Below are positions 55,678 to 63,688 of a stretch of 64,000 nt of DNA, piece after piece. Numbering within the stretch: the first letter of the stretch is position 1; each line of letters opens with the position of its first letter. The notes beneath the pieces are model-generated. The model was not told the DNA's origin. It worked only from the letters and a program-made list of their open reading frames with translations, and made no database searches. The DNA is from Actinomadura physcomitrii (GTDB taxonomy: Bacteria; Actinomycetota; Actinomycetes; Streptosporangiales; Streptosporangiaceae): positions 124,001-188,000 of the forward strand of contig NZ_WBMS02000008.1 of assembly GCF_008923205.2 (NCBI RefSeq), in the 5' to 3' direction. Position numbers and translations under genes: made by a program.

Positions 55678-56019
55678 TCAGCCGCGCCGGCCGCGCGGTC
55701 CCGGGACGGGTCCCGCCCCCGCGCCGTGGGCGGGGCCCGTCCCGGGACCGGCGGATCGAGGGGGGCCGTGCCCGGGCTCCGGAGACCGGTTACCCGCGCA
55801 CGCCCCTGCCGAGGTGGGTGCGATCCTGCGCCGGCCGGCCCTGCGCCCGGTGGGGGAGGACCAGGAGACGGGCGCGCCGCGAAGGGCCGGCCGGCGGGGC
55901 CGGATCGGTGCCGCGTGGACGGGGCCCGGGGGCACGGCCCCGGTTCGGTGACCGGCCGCCCCGGAATGGTGGGCCGTCCGGACGCGGACGGGAACGGTCC
56001 CGGTGAAGCGCTGGGTCAT
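55678..56019 (-). CDS. Possible small CDS with a strong ribosome site (doubtful)
   Basis: A 113-codon frame starting at ATG 56019, preceded by GGAGG at eight bases. The product begins MTQRFTGTVPVRVRT and becomes very Arg/Pro/Gly-rich with no domain. The strong terminator 55697-55749 lies inside its 3' part, which argues against translation of the full frame. It could instead be a shorter leader or a chance frame. Confidence 0.25.
   Translation of the reverse strand: MTQRFTGTVPVRVRTAHHSGAAGHRTGAVPPGPVHAAPIRPRRPALRGAPVSWSSPTGRRAGRRRIAPTSAGACAGNRSPEPGHGPPRSAGPGTGPAHGAGAGPVPGPRGRRG
55697..55749 (+). terminator. Long hairpin terminator
   Basis: Outer arms of 14 bp (55697-55710/55736-55749) continue into an inner seven-base stem (55712-55718/55728-55734). 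It begins 19 bases after the unknown gene at 54868. Confidence 0.85.
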
Positions 56020-56669
56020 CGCGGGAACCTCCTGCCGCTGCGCGAGCCGGTCATCGACGCCCCCGACGCTAAGCCCCGCACCGCCCGCCACCGTCGCCGT
56101 TAAAGCGGACTTAAGGGGTGGATTACTCATCGCTAATTCATCGGCCAGGTCTAACCTCAAAACGGTCGTTCGCACCCATGTCCATTCACGGTGGCCGCTG
56201 AGAGGGCGAGCGTCGCGGCGACCCCGCAGCTCGTGCCGACGACCCGGCTGCGGGAGCGTCCGCGACACGCCGGAGGCGCGCCCGATCCCCGGAGCCGGCG
56301 GCGCAGCGGCCGACGATGCGGGCCCGGCGGCGCCGCGGCCGCGGAACCCGCGCTGACCGGCCGGAAAACGGTCCGAGAAGGGGTGAACTCGGGGCGCGCG
56401 GCGCGCGTACCCCAACGATGAGTGGAAAGGCCGCGCACGCGACTTGAACCGTTTTTTGTCACCAACCCTCATCTGAGGGGCCAATGGGGCGTATGCTCCG
56501 GTGGTGTTCGGCGGGGTTCCGTGAGGAATCCCGTACGGAAGCGCGGTGGGAGCGGAGCGGGCTCCCGCACCGCGGTTCCGATGTCTCAGCAGGACCACGC
56601 CCGGGCCGCGCGCCCGGACGGCACCGAGTCGGCGTTCGCCTGCGCTCCGTCTCCTCCACAGGAGAGGGC
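56020..56669. other. Intergenic region before the M23-like/heme/NuoF-like cluster
   Basis: About 650 bases without a supported gene. Two A/T-richer patches stand out, 56100-56165 and 56440-56500, unlike the surrounding ~75% GC. The first could hold a leftward promoter for the doubtful small frame at 55678-56019. The second, containing TATGCT at 56492-56497, could drive the cluster to the right. Open frames here are Arg/Pro/Ala-rich and lack ribosome sites. Confidence 0.5.
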
Positions 56670-58310
56670 ATGGCGCGACGTGACGACGGGCATGCGTCCC
56701 GGATCAATACGCATGCCGCAGCATGGGCGCGGGCATCCCAGCGTTCCTCGCCGGGGGCCCGGCCCGCACCCGGCCGCCGGCTGGACGAACCGCAGTGGCC
56801 CGAGGGGTCATGGTGGTCGGAGCAGCCCGGCTGGGACGAGCGGGGCCGGCGGCGCCGGCGCGAACCGACGCGCCGCGACGTCCGGCGGCGCGAGAAGGGC
56901 CGCACGCGGCGGCAGTCGCCGCGCGCGTTGGCGTACCGGAACGAGCCGCCCGGCGCGGCGCGGCGCCGCGAGCCCGCCCAGGGCTCCGGACGCGGCGGCG
57001 GGCGGCGCCCGCCGACCCGGCCGAGGCCGGGCCCGAAGGCGAGGCCGCGCGGACCGCGCCTGCCCACCGACCGGATCGGTGTCGGCGCGATCATCTTGTC
57101 CGCCGTCGTCGGCCTCTCCCTGCTCGGCATCGCCGAGCGGACGCTGCTGGAAGGCCGGCCGATCGGCACGACCGAGTCGGCCGCCGCGGGCAAGAGCGCG
57201 CGTCACCCGAAGGGGCACGGCACCGCGTCGCCCGGCGCGCCGCAGGCCCGCCCGACGCGGCCCGGTGCCTCGGACGCGCCGGCCGCTCCGGTGCGGCCGG
57301 ACGCGCAGGCGCTGACCGCGCAGGTCCGCAAGCTGACCCTCGCCGAGCGGGGCGCCGCGGCCAAGCAGGCCTACGGCGCGGCGCCGACCCGGGCGCCGAT
57401 CGTCGCGGCCACCCGGACCAGCGCCGACGGGACGTGGGTGTTCGGCACCACCGCGATCCCCGTCCCGGCGAGCAGCGCCGCCGACCCCGAGATCGCGTTC
57501 TTCGCGGCCCGCTGGACGGGCCGGGAGTGGCGGGTCGGGCTGTCCGGCGGCACCGCGTTCGGCACCCTCCTCGGCGCGATGCCCGCGACCGTGATGTCGG
57601 CGGCGGAGTCCCGCGCGCTGCGCCGCTACGGCGCGCTGTCCGCCGAGCAGGCGGCCGCCGCGGTCAACGGCACCGGCGCCGGCGACGGGCTGATGCTGCC
57701 GTGGAAGTCCGGAACGTCCTGGACGATGCTGACCGCCGACCCCGCGTCCGCGCAGCGCCCGCTGTCGCAGCTGGCGTTCAGCGGCGGCGACGGGCGCGTC
57801 CTGGCGTCCGGCGCGGGCCGGCTGTACCGGTTCTGCGGCGACGGCACCGGCCCCTCTCTGCTCATGGTCGTGCACGCCAGCGGCCTCGCCACGGTCTACG
57901 ACCGGGTGCGGGCGGCGGCGCAGCTGCGCGACGGCAGCGTCGTCGGCCGCGGCGACCCGCTCGGCCGCACCGGCACCGCCGGTGCCTGCGGCGGCGCCCC
58001 GGCCGCCCGCGCCGAAGTCCGCTTCGACCTGCGCCGCGGCGCCGCGCCCGTCCCGCTGGACGGCGCCGTCATCGGCGGCTGGACGTTCAGTGAACGCGCG
58101 AAGCCGCTGCTCGGATTCGCCGAGCGCGGGCTGCTCCAGGTGCTTCCCGGGGGCCTGATCGCCAACCTCGGCGCGGTCCCCGCGGCGGATGCCCCGCCGT
58201 CATCGCCGGCGCCCGGCGACGAGCCGGGCGGCGGCGCAGGATCGGCCGGCGACCCGTCGCCGTCCGCTACCCAGAACAGGAGTCCGAGCGGTGCGAACAC
58301 GCAACAGTGA
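56670..58310 (+). CDS. Membrane-anchored protein with degenerate M23/LytM-like domain
   Basis: A 546-residue protein. About 130 basic residues (Arg/Pro-rich) precede one transmembrane helix (IGVGAIILSAVVGLSLLGIA). An Ala/Pro linker, a domain of unknown type (IVAATRTSADGTWVFGTTAI) and a C-terminal M23-like barrel (MVVHASGLATVYDRVR, GDPLGRTGTAGACGG) follow. In active M23 enzymes the last strand is HxH; here it reads RAEVRFDL, so zinc is probably not bound. ATG 56670 follows CAGGAGAGGGC. It overlaps the heme protein gene start by 20 bases. Confidence 0.8.
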   Translation: MARRDDGHASRINTHAAAWARASQRSSPGARPAPGRRLDEPQWPEGSWWSEQPGWDERGRRRRREPTRRDVRRREKGRTRRQSPRALAYRNEPPGAARRREPAQGSGRGGGRRPPTRPRPGPKARPRGPRLPTDRIGVGAIILSAVVGLSLLGIAERTLLEGRPIGTTESAAAGKSARHPKGHGTASPGAPQARPTRPGASDAPAAPVRPDAQALTAQVRKLTLAERGAAAKQAYGAAPTRAPIVAATRTSADGTWVFGTTAIPVPASSAADPEIAFFAARWTGREWRVGLSGGTAFGTLLGAMPATVMSAAESRALRRYGALSAEQAAAAVNGTGAGDGLMLPWKSGTSWTMLTADPASAQRPLSQLAFSGGDGRVLASGAGRLYRFCGDGTGPSLLMVVHASGLATVYDRVRAAAQLRDGSVVGRGDPLGRTGTAGACGGAPAARAEVRFDLRRGAAPVPLDGAVIGGWTFSERAKPLLGFAERGLLQVLPGGLIANLGAVPAADAPPSSPAPGDEPGGGAGSAGDPSPSATQNRSPSGANTQQ

Positions 58311-59232
58311 CGATCCCGCGGTGCCCGCGTGGGCGCTGCGAACCGTGCTCGTCGGCGCGGTGCTGGTGCTCGCCGGCGCCGCGACGCCGCCGGGCGCCGT
58401 CGCCGCGGCGCAGGCGCAGTACTTCCTCTCCTTCTACGCGGGCGTCTTCACGCTGCTCGCGCTGACCGGCGCGGTGATGACCGGGCTGCTGGCCACCGAG
58501 CGGCTGATCCTGAAGATCCGGCACCGGGTGCTCGCGCAGGGCGCGCACCGCGCGTGCGCGGTCGTCGCGTCGGTGATGGTCATCGCGCACATCGCGGTCA
58601 AGGTGCTCGGCGGTCTCGCGACGCCCGCGCAGATCGCGGTGCCGACGCCGGACGCGGTCGGCCTCGGCACCGTCGCGTTCGAGCTGATGGTGCTGATCGT
58701 GATCACCGGGATCCTGCGGACCCGGTTCGTGGCCCGCGCCCGCCCGTGGGTGTGGCGGTCGATGCACGCCGTCGCGTACATCTCCTGGCCGATCGCGATC
58801 CTGCACGGCCTGACCGCGGGCCGGGTCGCGGCGAACTGGGTGGTGCTCAGCTACGTGATGAGCGTCGTCGGCGTCATCATCGCGCTCGCCACCCGGCTGA
58901 TCGTGGTGATCAAACCGCGCGAGGTCGGGCGGGCGGGCGACTCCCTCGGCACCGGCGAGCGCGCGGCGGCGTCCGCCGCGGCGCGCCGGGCGCGCGGCCG
59001 CTTCCCCGAGCGCGACCCGCGCGGCTACGACGACCGTCCCGCCTACGACCGGCCCGGCTATGACGATCCGCGCGGCTACGACGATCCGCGCGGCTACGAC
59101 GATCCGCGCGGCGTGGACGACTCGCGGATCGGCGGGCCGCGCCCGCGCGACTCGCGCGCCACCGTGACCGACCCGCGCGGCGTGCCGCTGCCGGGCGAGG
59201 GCGGCGGCTGGGACACCGAGGTGATCCGGTGA
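58291..59232 (+). CDS. Ferric-reductase-like transmembrane heme protein
   Basis: A 313-residue protein with about six helices. Two His pairs, H-x13-H (HRACAVVASVMVIAH) and H-x12-H (MHAVAYISWPIAILH), match the two-heme b arrangement of ferric-reductase/NOX-type domains. The cytoplasmic tail lacks flavin or NAD domains and is Arg/Asp-rich with three tandem GYDDPR units. Its stop overlaps the NuoF-like gene (GTGA), so that flavoprotein may feed it electrons. GTG 58291 has AGGAG upstream. Confidence 0.82.
   Translation: MRTRNSDDPAVPAWALRTVLVGAVLVLAGAATPPGAVAAAQAQYFLSFYAGVFTLLALTGAVMTGLLATERLILKIRHRVLAQGAHRACAVVASVMVIAHIAVKVLGGLATPAQIAVPTPDAVGLGTVAFELMVLIVITGILRTRFVARARPWVWRSMHAVAYISWPIAILHGLTAGRVAANWVVLSYVMSVVGVIIALATRLIVVIKPREVGRAGDSLGTGERAAASAAARRARGRFPERDPRGYDDRPAYDRPGYDDPRGYDDPRGYDDPRGVDDSRIGGPRPRDSRATVTDPRGVPLPGEGGGWDTEVIR
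59056..59109 (+). repeat. Three tandem 18-bp repeats in the heme-protein gene
   Basis: Three near-identical 18-base units encode GYDDPR in the C-terminal tail. They make a short low-complexity segment prone to copy-number change. Confidence 0.9.
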
Positions 59233-60743
59233 GCGCCGTCTACACGGTCTCCAACATCGGCGGGCCCCGGCTCACCCTCGGCTTCGACCGCTTCGACCGG
59301 CTCGACCTCGACCGGCACCTCGCGGTGCACGGCCGGTTGCGGGTGCCGACGCTGGAGGACCTGGTCCGGATGGCCGAGCAGGTCGACATGCGGGGACGCG
59401 GCGGCGCCGGGTTCCCGTTCGCCCGCAAGCTCACCGCCGTCGCGTCCCGGGTCAACCACCCGACCGCCGACCAGACGCTGCTGCTGCCCGGCGAGAAGGG
59501 CGGCGACCGCGGGTCCAGCGAGGACGTGGTCGTGGTCGTCAACGGCGCCGAGGGAGAGCCCGGCAGCGCCAAGGACAAGGTGCTGCTCGGCCGCGCCCCG
59601 CACCTGGTGCTGGACGGCGCGCAGATCGTCGCGACCGCGCTCGGCACCCAGCGGATCGTCCTCGCCGTGGAGAGCGACGAGGCGGCCCGGTCGGTGCGCG
59701 CCGCGATCGGCGAGCGGCGGATGCCCGCCCGCGTCGTCCGGCTGACCGAGCGGTTCATCTCCGGGGAGAGCGGCGCGGTGATCCGCGCCATCAACGGGGA
59801 GACGCCGATCCCGCCGGGCGTGAAGGTCCGCGCCGCCGAGTCCGGCGTCGACGGGTACCCGACGCTGCTGTCCAACACCGAGACGTTCGCGCAGCTCGCG
59901 GTGCTCGTCTCGCTCGGCCCCGACCTGTACGCCTCCGCCGGGACCGAGGACGAGCCGGGCACCACGCTGCTCACCGTCGGCGGTACCACGGTCGTCGAAG
60001 CGCCGTACGGCACGCCGCTGCGGGACGTCCTGAAGCACTGCGAAGTGCCGCCGGGGCCGGGCGTCCTGGTCGGCGGCTACCACGGGACGTGGCTCGACCC
60101 GGCCGGCACGGCGCGGGCCGCGCTGTCGCGGTCCGGCATGCGCGCCGTCGGCGGGACGGTCGGCGCCGGCATCATCCTGCCGCTCGCCCAGGGCACCTGC
60201 CCGCTCGGCGAGGTCACCCGGATCGCGTCGTACCTCGCCGCGCAGTCGGCCGGGCAGTGCGGCCCGTGCCGGCTCGGCCTGCCCGACGTCGTCCGCGCCC
60301 TCAACGCGCTCATGGAGGGCGGCGGGACGGTCGAGGACGTGCGCCGCGCCGCGGCGATCGGGCGCGGCCGCGGCGCCTGCACCCACCCCGACGGGACCGC
60401 GAAGTTCGTGCTGTCGGCGGTCGAGGCGTTCACGGCCGACATCGACGCGCACCGCTACGGCGGCACCTGCGGGCTGCCGACGTTCGGCGTGCTGCCGCTG
60501 CCGGTCCCGACCGGGCGGGAGGGGCGGGTGGCGATCGACTGGAGCCGCTGCGACGGCCACGGGCTGTGCGCCTATCTCGTCCCGGAACTGATCCAGCTCG
60601 ACCGGTACGGCTTTCCGGTGGTGCTCGGAAGCGACATTCCGTCCTGGATGGAACGGGACGTGCAGAAAGCGGTCGCGATGTGCCCGGCATTGGCGCTGCG
60701 GGTCGTCGGGGGAGTCCCGGGCGGCCCCGTCCGGCGCTCCTGA
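59229..60743 (+). CDS. NuoF-like FMN/Fe-S oxidoreductase with C-terminal ferredoxin domain
   Basis: A 504-residue protein. The NuoF core has RGRGGAGFPFARK, VVNGAEGEPGSAKDK (NADH/FMN site) and an SLBB region (TVVEAPYGTPLRDVL). The N3 cluster motif reads QSAGQCGPCRLG, where NuoF has ESCGxCxPCR, so the first Cys is Ala; the distal Cys is in RGACTHPDG. A C-terminal single-cluster ferredoxin follows (RCDGHGLCAY and MCPALAL), with His in place of the second Cys. No NuoE or NuoG is adjacent. It is coupled to the ferric-reductase-like gene, so it is probably a stand-alone electron-transfer flavoprotein for it. Confidence 0.87.
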   Translation: MSAVYTVSNIGGPRLTLGFDRFDRLDLDRHLAVHGRLRVPTLEDLVRMAEQVDMRGRGGAGFPFARKLTAVASRVNHPTADQTLLLPGEKGGDRGSSEDVVVVVNGAEGEPGSAKDKVLLGRAPHLVLDGAQIVATALGTQRIVLAVESDEAARSVRAAIGERRMPARVVRLTERFISGESGAVIRAINGETPIPPGVKVRAAESGVDGYPTLLSNTETFAQLAVLVSLGPDLYASAGTEDEPGTTLLTVGGTTVVEAPYGTPLRDVLKHCEVPPGPGVLVGGYHGTWLDPAGTARAALSRSGMRAVGGTVGAGIILPLAQGTCPLGEVTRIASYLAAQSAGQCGPCRLGLPDVVRALNALMEGGGTVEDVRRAAAIGRGRGACTHPDGTAKFVLSAVEAFTADIDAHRYGGTCGLPTFGVLPLPVPTGREGRVAIDWSRCDGHGLCAYLVPELIQLDRYGFPVVLGSDIPSWMERDVQKAVAMCPALALRVVGGVPGGPVRRS

Positions 60744-60757
60744 CGTGCTCCTGGAGG

Positions 60758-60786
60758 CGGCCCGTCCCGCCATTACGGACGGGCCG
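60758..60786 (+). terminator. Hairpin terminator after the NuoF-like gene
   Basis: Arms CGGCCCGTC (60758-60766) and GACGGGCCG (60778-60786) form a nine-base perfect stem 15 bases after the stop, followed by an A-rich stretch (GAGAAATGAAAAA). Confidence 0.65.
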
Positions 60787-60903
60787 GAGAAATGAAAAAG
60801 TCCGGACGGCGGTGAACCTCCGCCCGGGCGTGGTGCGTATGACCCGGCGAAACCACGCCGGCTCCGTTCTTCGGTGCGCTCCCGGAAGGAGGAAGGGATT
60901 TCG

Positions 60904-61539
60904 GTGAGGAATTCGTACGGTGCCGCGGAACTGCGCCGGCTCCCGCGGTTCGGGCTGCGGCGGGGCCGCGGCCTGCTGCTGCTGGCCGTCGCGGCCGTCG
61001 TCGCGGCCGCCGCCGCGGTCCTCCTCAACCCGCGGGTCGCCCCGGCGAACGGCGTCGACAAGGGTGCCACGATCCCGTCGAAATGGGGGCCGCTGAGCGC
61101 CCAGGACCGGCTCCTGCTGGTCAAGGTCCGGCAGGCCGGGCTCTGGGAGATGCCGGCCAGCCAGACGGCCGTGCAGCGCGGCGCGAGCCCCCGGGTGCGC
61201 GAGATCGGCAAGATCATCGCTCAGGAGCACATGCAGCTGGACGCCGACACCCGGACCACCGCCCAGCAGCTCGGCGTGTCCCTGCCGGCCATTCCGAACG
61301 GCACGCAGCGGAGCTATCTCCGCGAGCTCGCCGGCCTCGACGGGAAGTCGTTCGACACCGACTACGTGTTCCGGATGCGCTCCGCGCACGGGCAGGTCCT
61401 GCCGTTCGTCGCCAAAGCCCGCGTGCAGAGCGAGAACACTCTCGTCCGGGCCTATGCGGAGCGCGGGATGAAATTCGTCCTGCACCATATCCAGCTGCTG
61501 GAGAGCACCGGCCTGGTCACCAAATCCGCGCTGCACTGA
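60904..61539 (+). CDS. Exported DUF4142 protein
   Basis: A 211-residue protein. A basic N-terminus and one hydrophobic helix ([19 protein letters not shown]) act as signal or anchor. The rest is a ferritin-like DUF4142 domain: LVKVRQAGLWEMPASQTAV, IGKIIAQEHMQLDADTR and the C-terminal FVLHHIQLLESTG. The role is unknown. The GTG at 60904 has GGAAGGAGG upstream. Confidence 0.88.
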   Translation: MRNSYGAAELRRLPRFGLRRGRGLLLLAVAAVVAAAAAVLLNPRVAPANGVDKGATIPSKWGPLSAQDRLLLVKVRQAGLWEMPASQTAVQRGASPRVREIGKIIAQEHMQLDADTRTTAQQLGVSLPAIPNGTQRSYLRELAGLDGKSFDTDYVFRMRSAHGQVLPFVAKARVQSENTLVRAYAERGMKFVLHHIQLLESTGLVTKSALH

Positions 61540-61575
61540 CGGGTATCCCACCCCCCCGCTCACAGGGAGTACTCA

Positions 61576-62934
61576 ATGGAGAAAAGAAAAAAGGCTCTCG
61601 CCGTGCTCGTTCCGGCGGTCCTGCTCGCCGCGTCGGCGTGCAACGACGTGCCGGGCGGCGCCGGGGCGCTGCCCGGCCGCTCGACCGTCACCGCCGATCC
61701 GGCCGGGCACGTCCAGAAGTACCACGGCGGGCACGGCTCCCATACCAGCCCGCCCGCCGACGGCGGCGGCCAGCAGAACGGCGGCGGCCAGAACGGCGAC
61801 GGCCAGATGCCGGGGATGGGCGACCCCTCGCAGACGGCGGTCCCCACTCCGACGGACTCCGGGTCGCCGGATCCCGGCCAGACCGACCCGAACCAGCCCG
61901 GCGGCGACGGCCAGAACGGTGACGGCCAGAACGGTGACGGCCAGAACGGTGACGGCCAGAACGGTGACGGCCAGAACGGTGGCCAGAACGGTGGCCAGAA
62001 CGGCGGGCAGAACGGCGGCGACCAGGGCCAGCAGCCCCCGGCGAATCCGGAGCTGCGCGCGGACCAGTTCGTCGACATCCGCAAGGCGCCCCGCGTCCGG
62101 CAGCCGCGGGCGAGCCGCCAGGGCTCGACCGGCGTGTTCGCCTCCAACTGCGGCGTGAACGCGAACCAGGCGCACAGCAACCCCGACAACGTGCTCGCCG
62201 CGCCCGGCGTCGTCAACGGCGCGCACCACATCCACGACTACGTCGGGAACCTCGACACGAACGCGTTCTCGACCGACGAGTCGTTCGCCGCCGCGGGGAC
62301 GACCTGCACCAACGGCGACAAGTCCGCCTACTTCTGGCCGGTGCTCCGGCTCCGCGCGGGCAAGGACGGCTCCGACCGGGCGCAGCAGAGCACCGCGGAC
62401 GGCAACACCGGCAGCATCGTCACCCCGTCCAGCGTGAAGCTCCAGTTCCTGGGCAACCCGCGCAGCAAGGTGACCGCCATGCCGCAGTTCATCCGGATCC
62501 CCACGGGTGACGCGAAGGCCGTGACGAACGGCCTGAAGAACGCCCACGCGAGCTGGACCTGCAGCGGCTTCGAGCGGCAGGCGTTCACCGACAAGTACCC
62601 GCTCTGCCCGCGGGGCAGCCAGGTCGAGCGCGTGCTGAACTTCCCGAGCTGCTGGGACGGGCAGAACACCGACAGCGCCAACCACCGCGACCACATCCAG
62701 TTCGCCGACGCGCGGACGGGCCAGTGCCCGCAGGGCACCAAGGCGGTTCCGCAGCTGCGGATGACGCTGGCCTACAAGGTGCCGGCCAAGGCGCTGGCGT
62801 TCGCGCTGGACAGCTTCCCCGAGTCCGGTCACGACCCGGTGACCGACCACGGCGACTTCATCAACGTGATGGGCGAGGCGCTGATGCAGAAGGCGGTGGC
62901 CGCCATCAACGGCAAGAAGCGGCCGCGCCGCTGA
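61576..62934 (+). CDS. DUF1996 lipoprotein with Gln/Asn/Gly repeat linker
   Basis: A 452-residue exported protein. The signal peptide ends in a lipobox (LLAASAC). A Gly/Asn/Gln/Asp-rich linker of about 100 residues with GDGQN and GQN repeats follows. The C-terminal domain is DUF1996 (FASNCGVNANQAHSNPDN, GAHHIHDYVGN, CWDGQNTDSANHRDHIQF), which has conserved His and Cys residues and is known from fungi and actinobacteria. Function unknown. ATG 61576 follows GGGAG. Confidence 0.88.
   Translation: MEKRKKALAVLVPAVLLAASACNDVPGGAGALPGRSTVTADPAGHVQKYHGGHGSHTSPPADGGGQQNGGGQNGDGQMPGMGDPSQTAVPTPTDSGSPDPGQTDPNQPGGDGQNGDGQNGDGQNGDGQNGDGQNGGQNGGQNGGQNGGDQGQQPPANPELRADQFVDIRKAPRVRQPRASRQGSTGVFASNCGVNANQAHSNPDNVLAAPGVVNGAHHIHDYVGNLDTNAFSTDESFAAAGTTCTNGDKSAYFWPVLRLRAGKDGSDRAQQSTADGNTGSIVTPSSVKLQFLGNPRSKVTAMPQFIRIPTGDAKAVTNGLKNAHASWTCSGFERQAFTDKYPLCPRGSQVERVLNFPSCWDGQNTDSANHRDHIQFADARTGQCPQGTKAVPQLRMTLAYKVPAKALAFALDSFPESGHDPVTDHGDFINVMGEALMQKAVAAINGKKRPRR
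61903..62013 (+). repeat. Tandem repeats in the DUF1996 gene linker
   Basis: Five 15-base units (GGTGACGGCCAGAAC type) are followed by three 12-base units (GGTGGCCAGAAC type). They encode GDGQN and GGQN repeats of the linker. Confidence 0.93.
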
Positions 62935-62949
62935 TCCGGTCCGGGAAGT

Positions 62950-62990
62950 CCGGGGACCCGGCCGCGCCGTGCGCGCGGCCGGGTCCCCGG
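62950..62990 (+). terminator. Long perfect hairpin terminator
   Basis: Arms of 17 bases (62950-62966 and 62974-62990) with a seven-base loop lie 16 bases after the DUF1996 gene. Confidence 0.88.
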
Positions 62991-63007
62991 CGTCCTACGA
63001 TCGCCGC

Positions 63008-63688
63008 ATGGACATTGTGATCGCGGGCGGGCACGGGCAGATCGCGCTGCGGCTGTCCCGGCTGCTGGCCGCACGGGGGGACACCGCGGTGAGCCTTATC
63101 CGCAACCCCGACCACGCGGCGGACGTGCGGGCGACGGGCGCGACGCCGGTCGTCCGGGACCTGGAGGCGGCGTCGGCCGGTCACGTGGCGGGCGACCTGG
63201 CGGGCGCGGACGCGGTGGTGTTCGCCGCGGGCGCGGGGCCGGGCAGCGGCGCCGCCCGCAAGGACACCGTCGACCGGGCCGCGTCGGTGCTGCTGGCGGA
63301 CGCGGCGGAGCGCGCCGGGGTGCGCGGCTTCGTGCAGGTGTCCGCGATGGGCGCGGGCGAGCCGCCCGCGCCGGGCCGCGACGAGGTGTGGGCCGCCTAC
63401 ATCCGGGCCAAGGGCGAGGCGGAGGACGACCTCAGGGCGCGCGACGGCCTGGACTGGCTGATCCTGCGGCCGGGCCGCCTCACCGACGACCCGGGCACCG
63501 GGCTGGTGACGCTCGCCGAGCCGCCGATCGGGCACGGCGCGGTGACCCGCGACGACGTCGCCGCGGTGATCGTCGCGCTGCTGGACGCCCTGCCGGACGC
63601 CCGGCACCGCACCCTGGACCTGCTGAACGGCGACACAAGCATCGCCGACGCCGTCACCGCCCTACGCCCCCCGCGCGGTCAGGTGTAG
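63008..63688 (+). CDS. NAD(P)-binding SDR-like oxidoreductase (YwnB/NmrA type)
   Basis: A 226-residue Rossmann protein. The nucleotide motif is IVIAGGHGQIALRLS, and FVQVSAMGAGE and WLILRPGRLTDDP are typical of atypical SDR proteins of the YwnB/HSCARG group. These often sense or use NADPH; the substrate is unknown. It overlaps the fadD gene end by 10 bases on the opposite strand. Confidence 0.9.
   Translation: MDIVIAGGHGQIALRLSRLLAARGDTAVSLIRNPDHAADVRATGATPVVRDLEAASAGHVAGDLAGADAVVFAAGAGPGSGAARKDTVDRAASVLLADAAERAGVRGFVQVSAMGAGEPPAPGRDEVWAAYIRAKGEAEDDLRARDGLDWLILRPGRLTDDPGTGLVTLAEPPIGHGAVTRDDVAAVIVALLDALPDARHRTLDLLNGDTSIADAVTALRPPRGQV

Noticed and set aside
55678..56598. Longer 306-residue version of the doubtful minus-strand frame
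   Set aside because: The upstream part crosses A/T-rich promoter-like DNA and has no ribosome site; only the ATG at 56019 has one.
61903..62013. Short regular repeats that could suggest a CRISPR array
   Set aside because: The units are in-frame 15- and 12-base codon repeats without spacers inside a lipoprotein gene.
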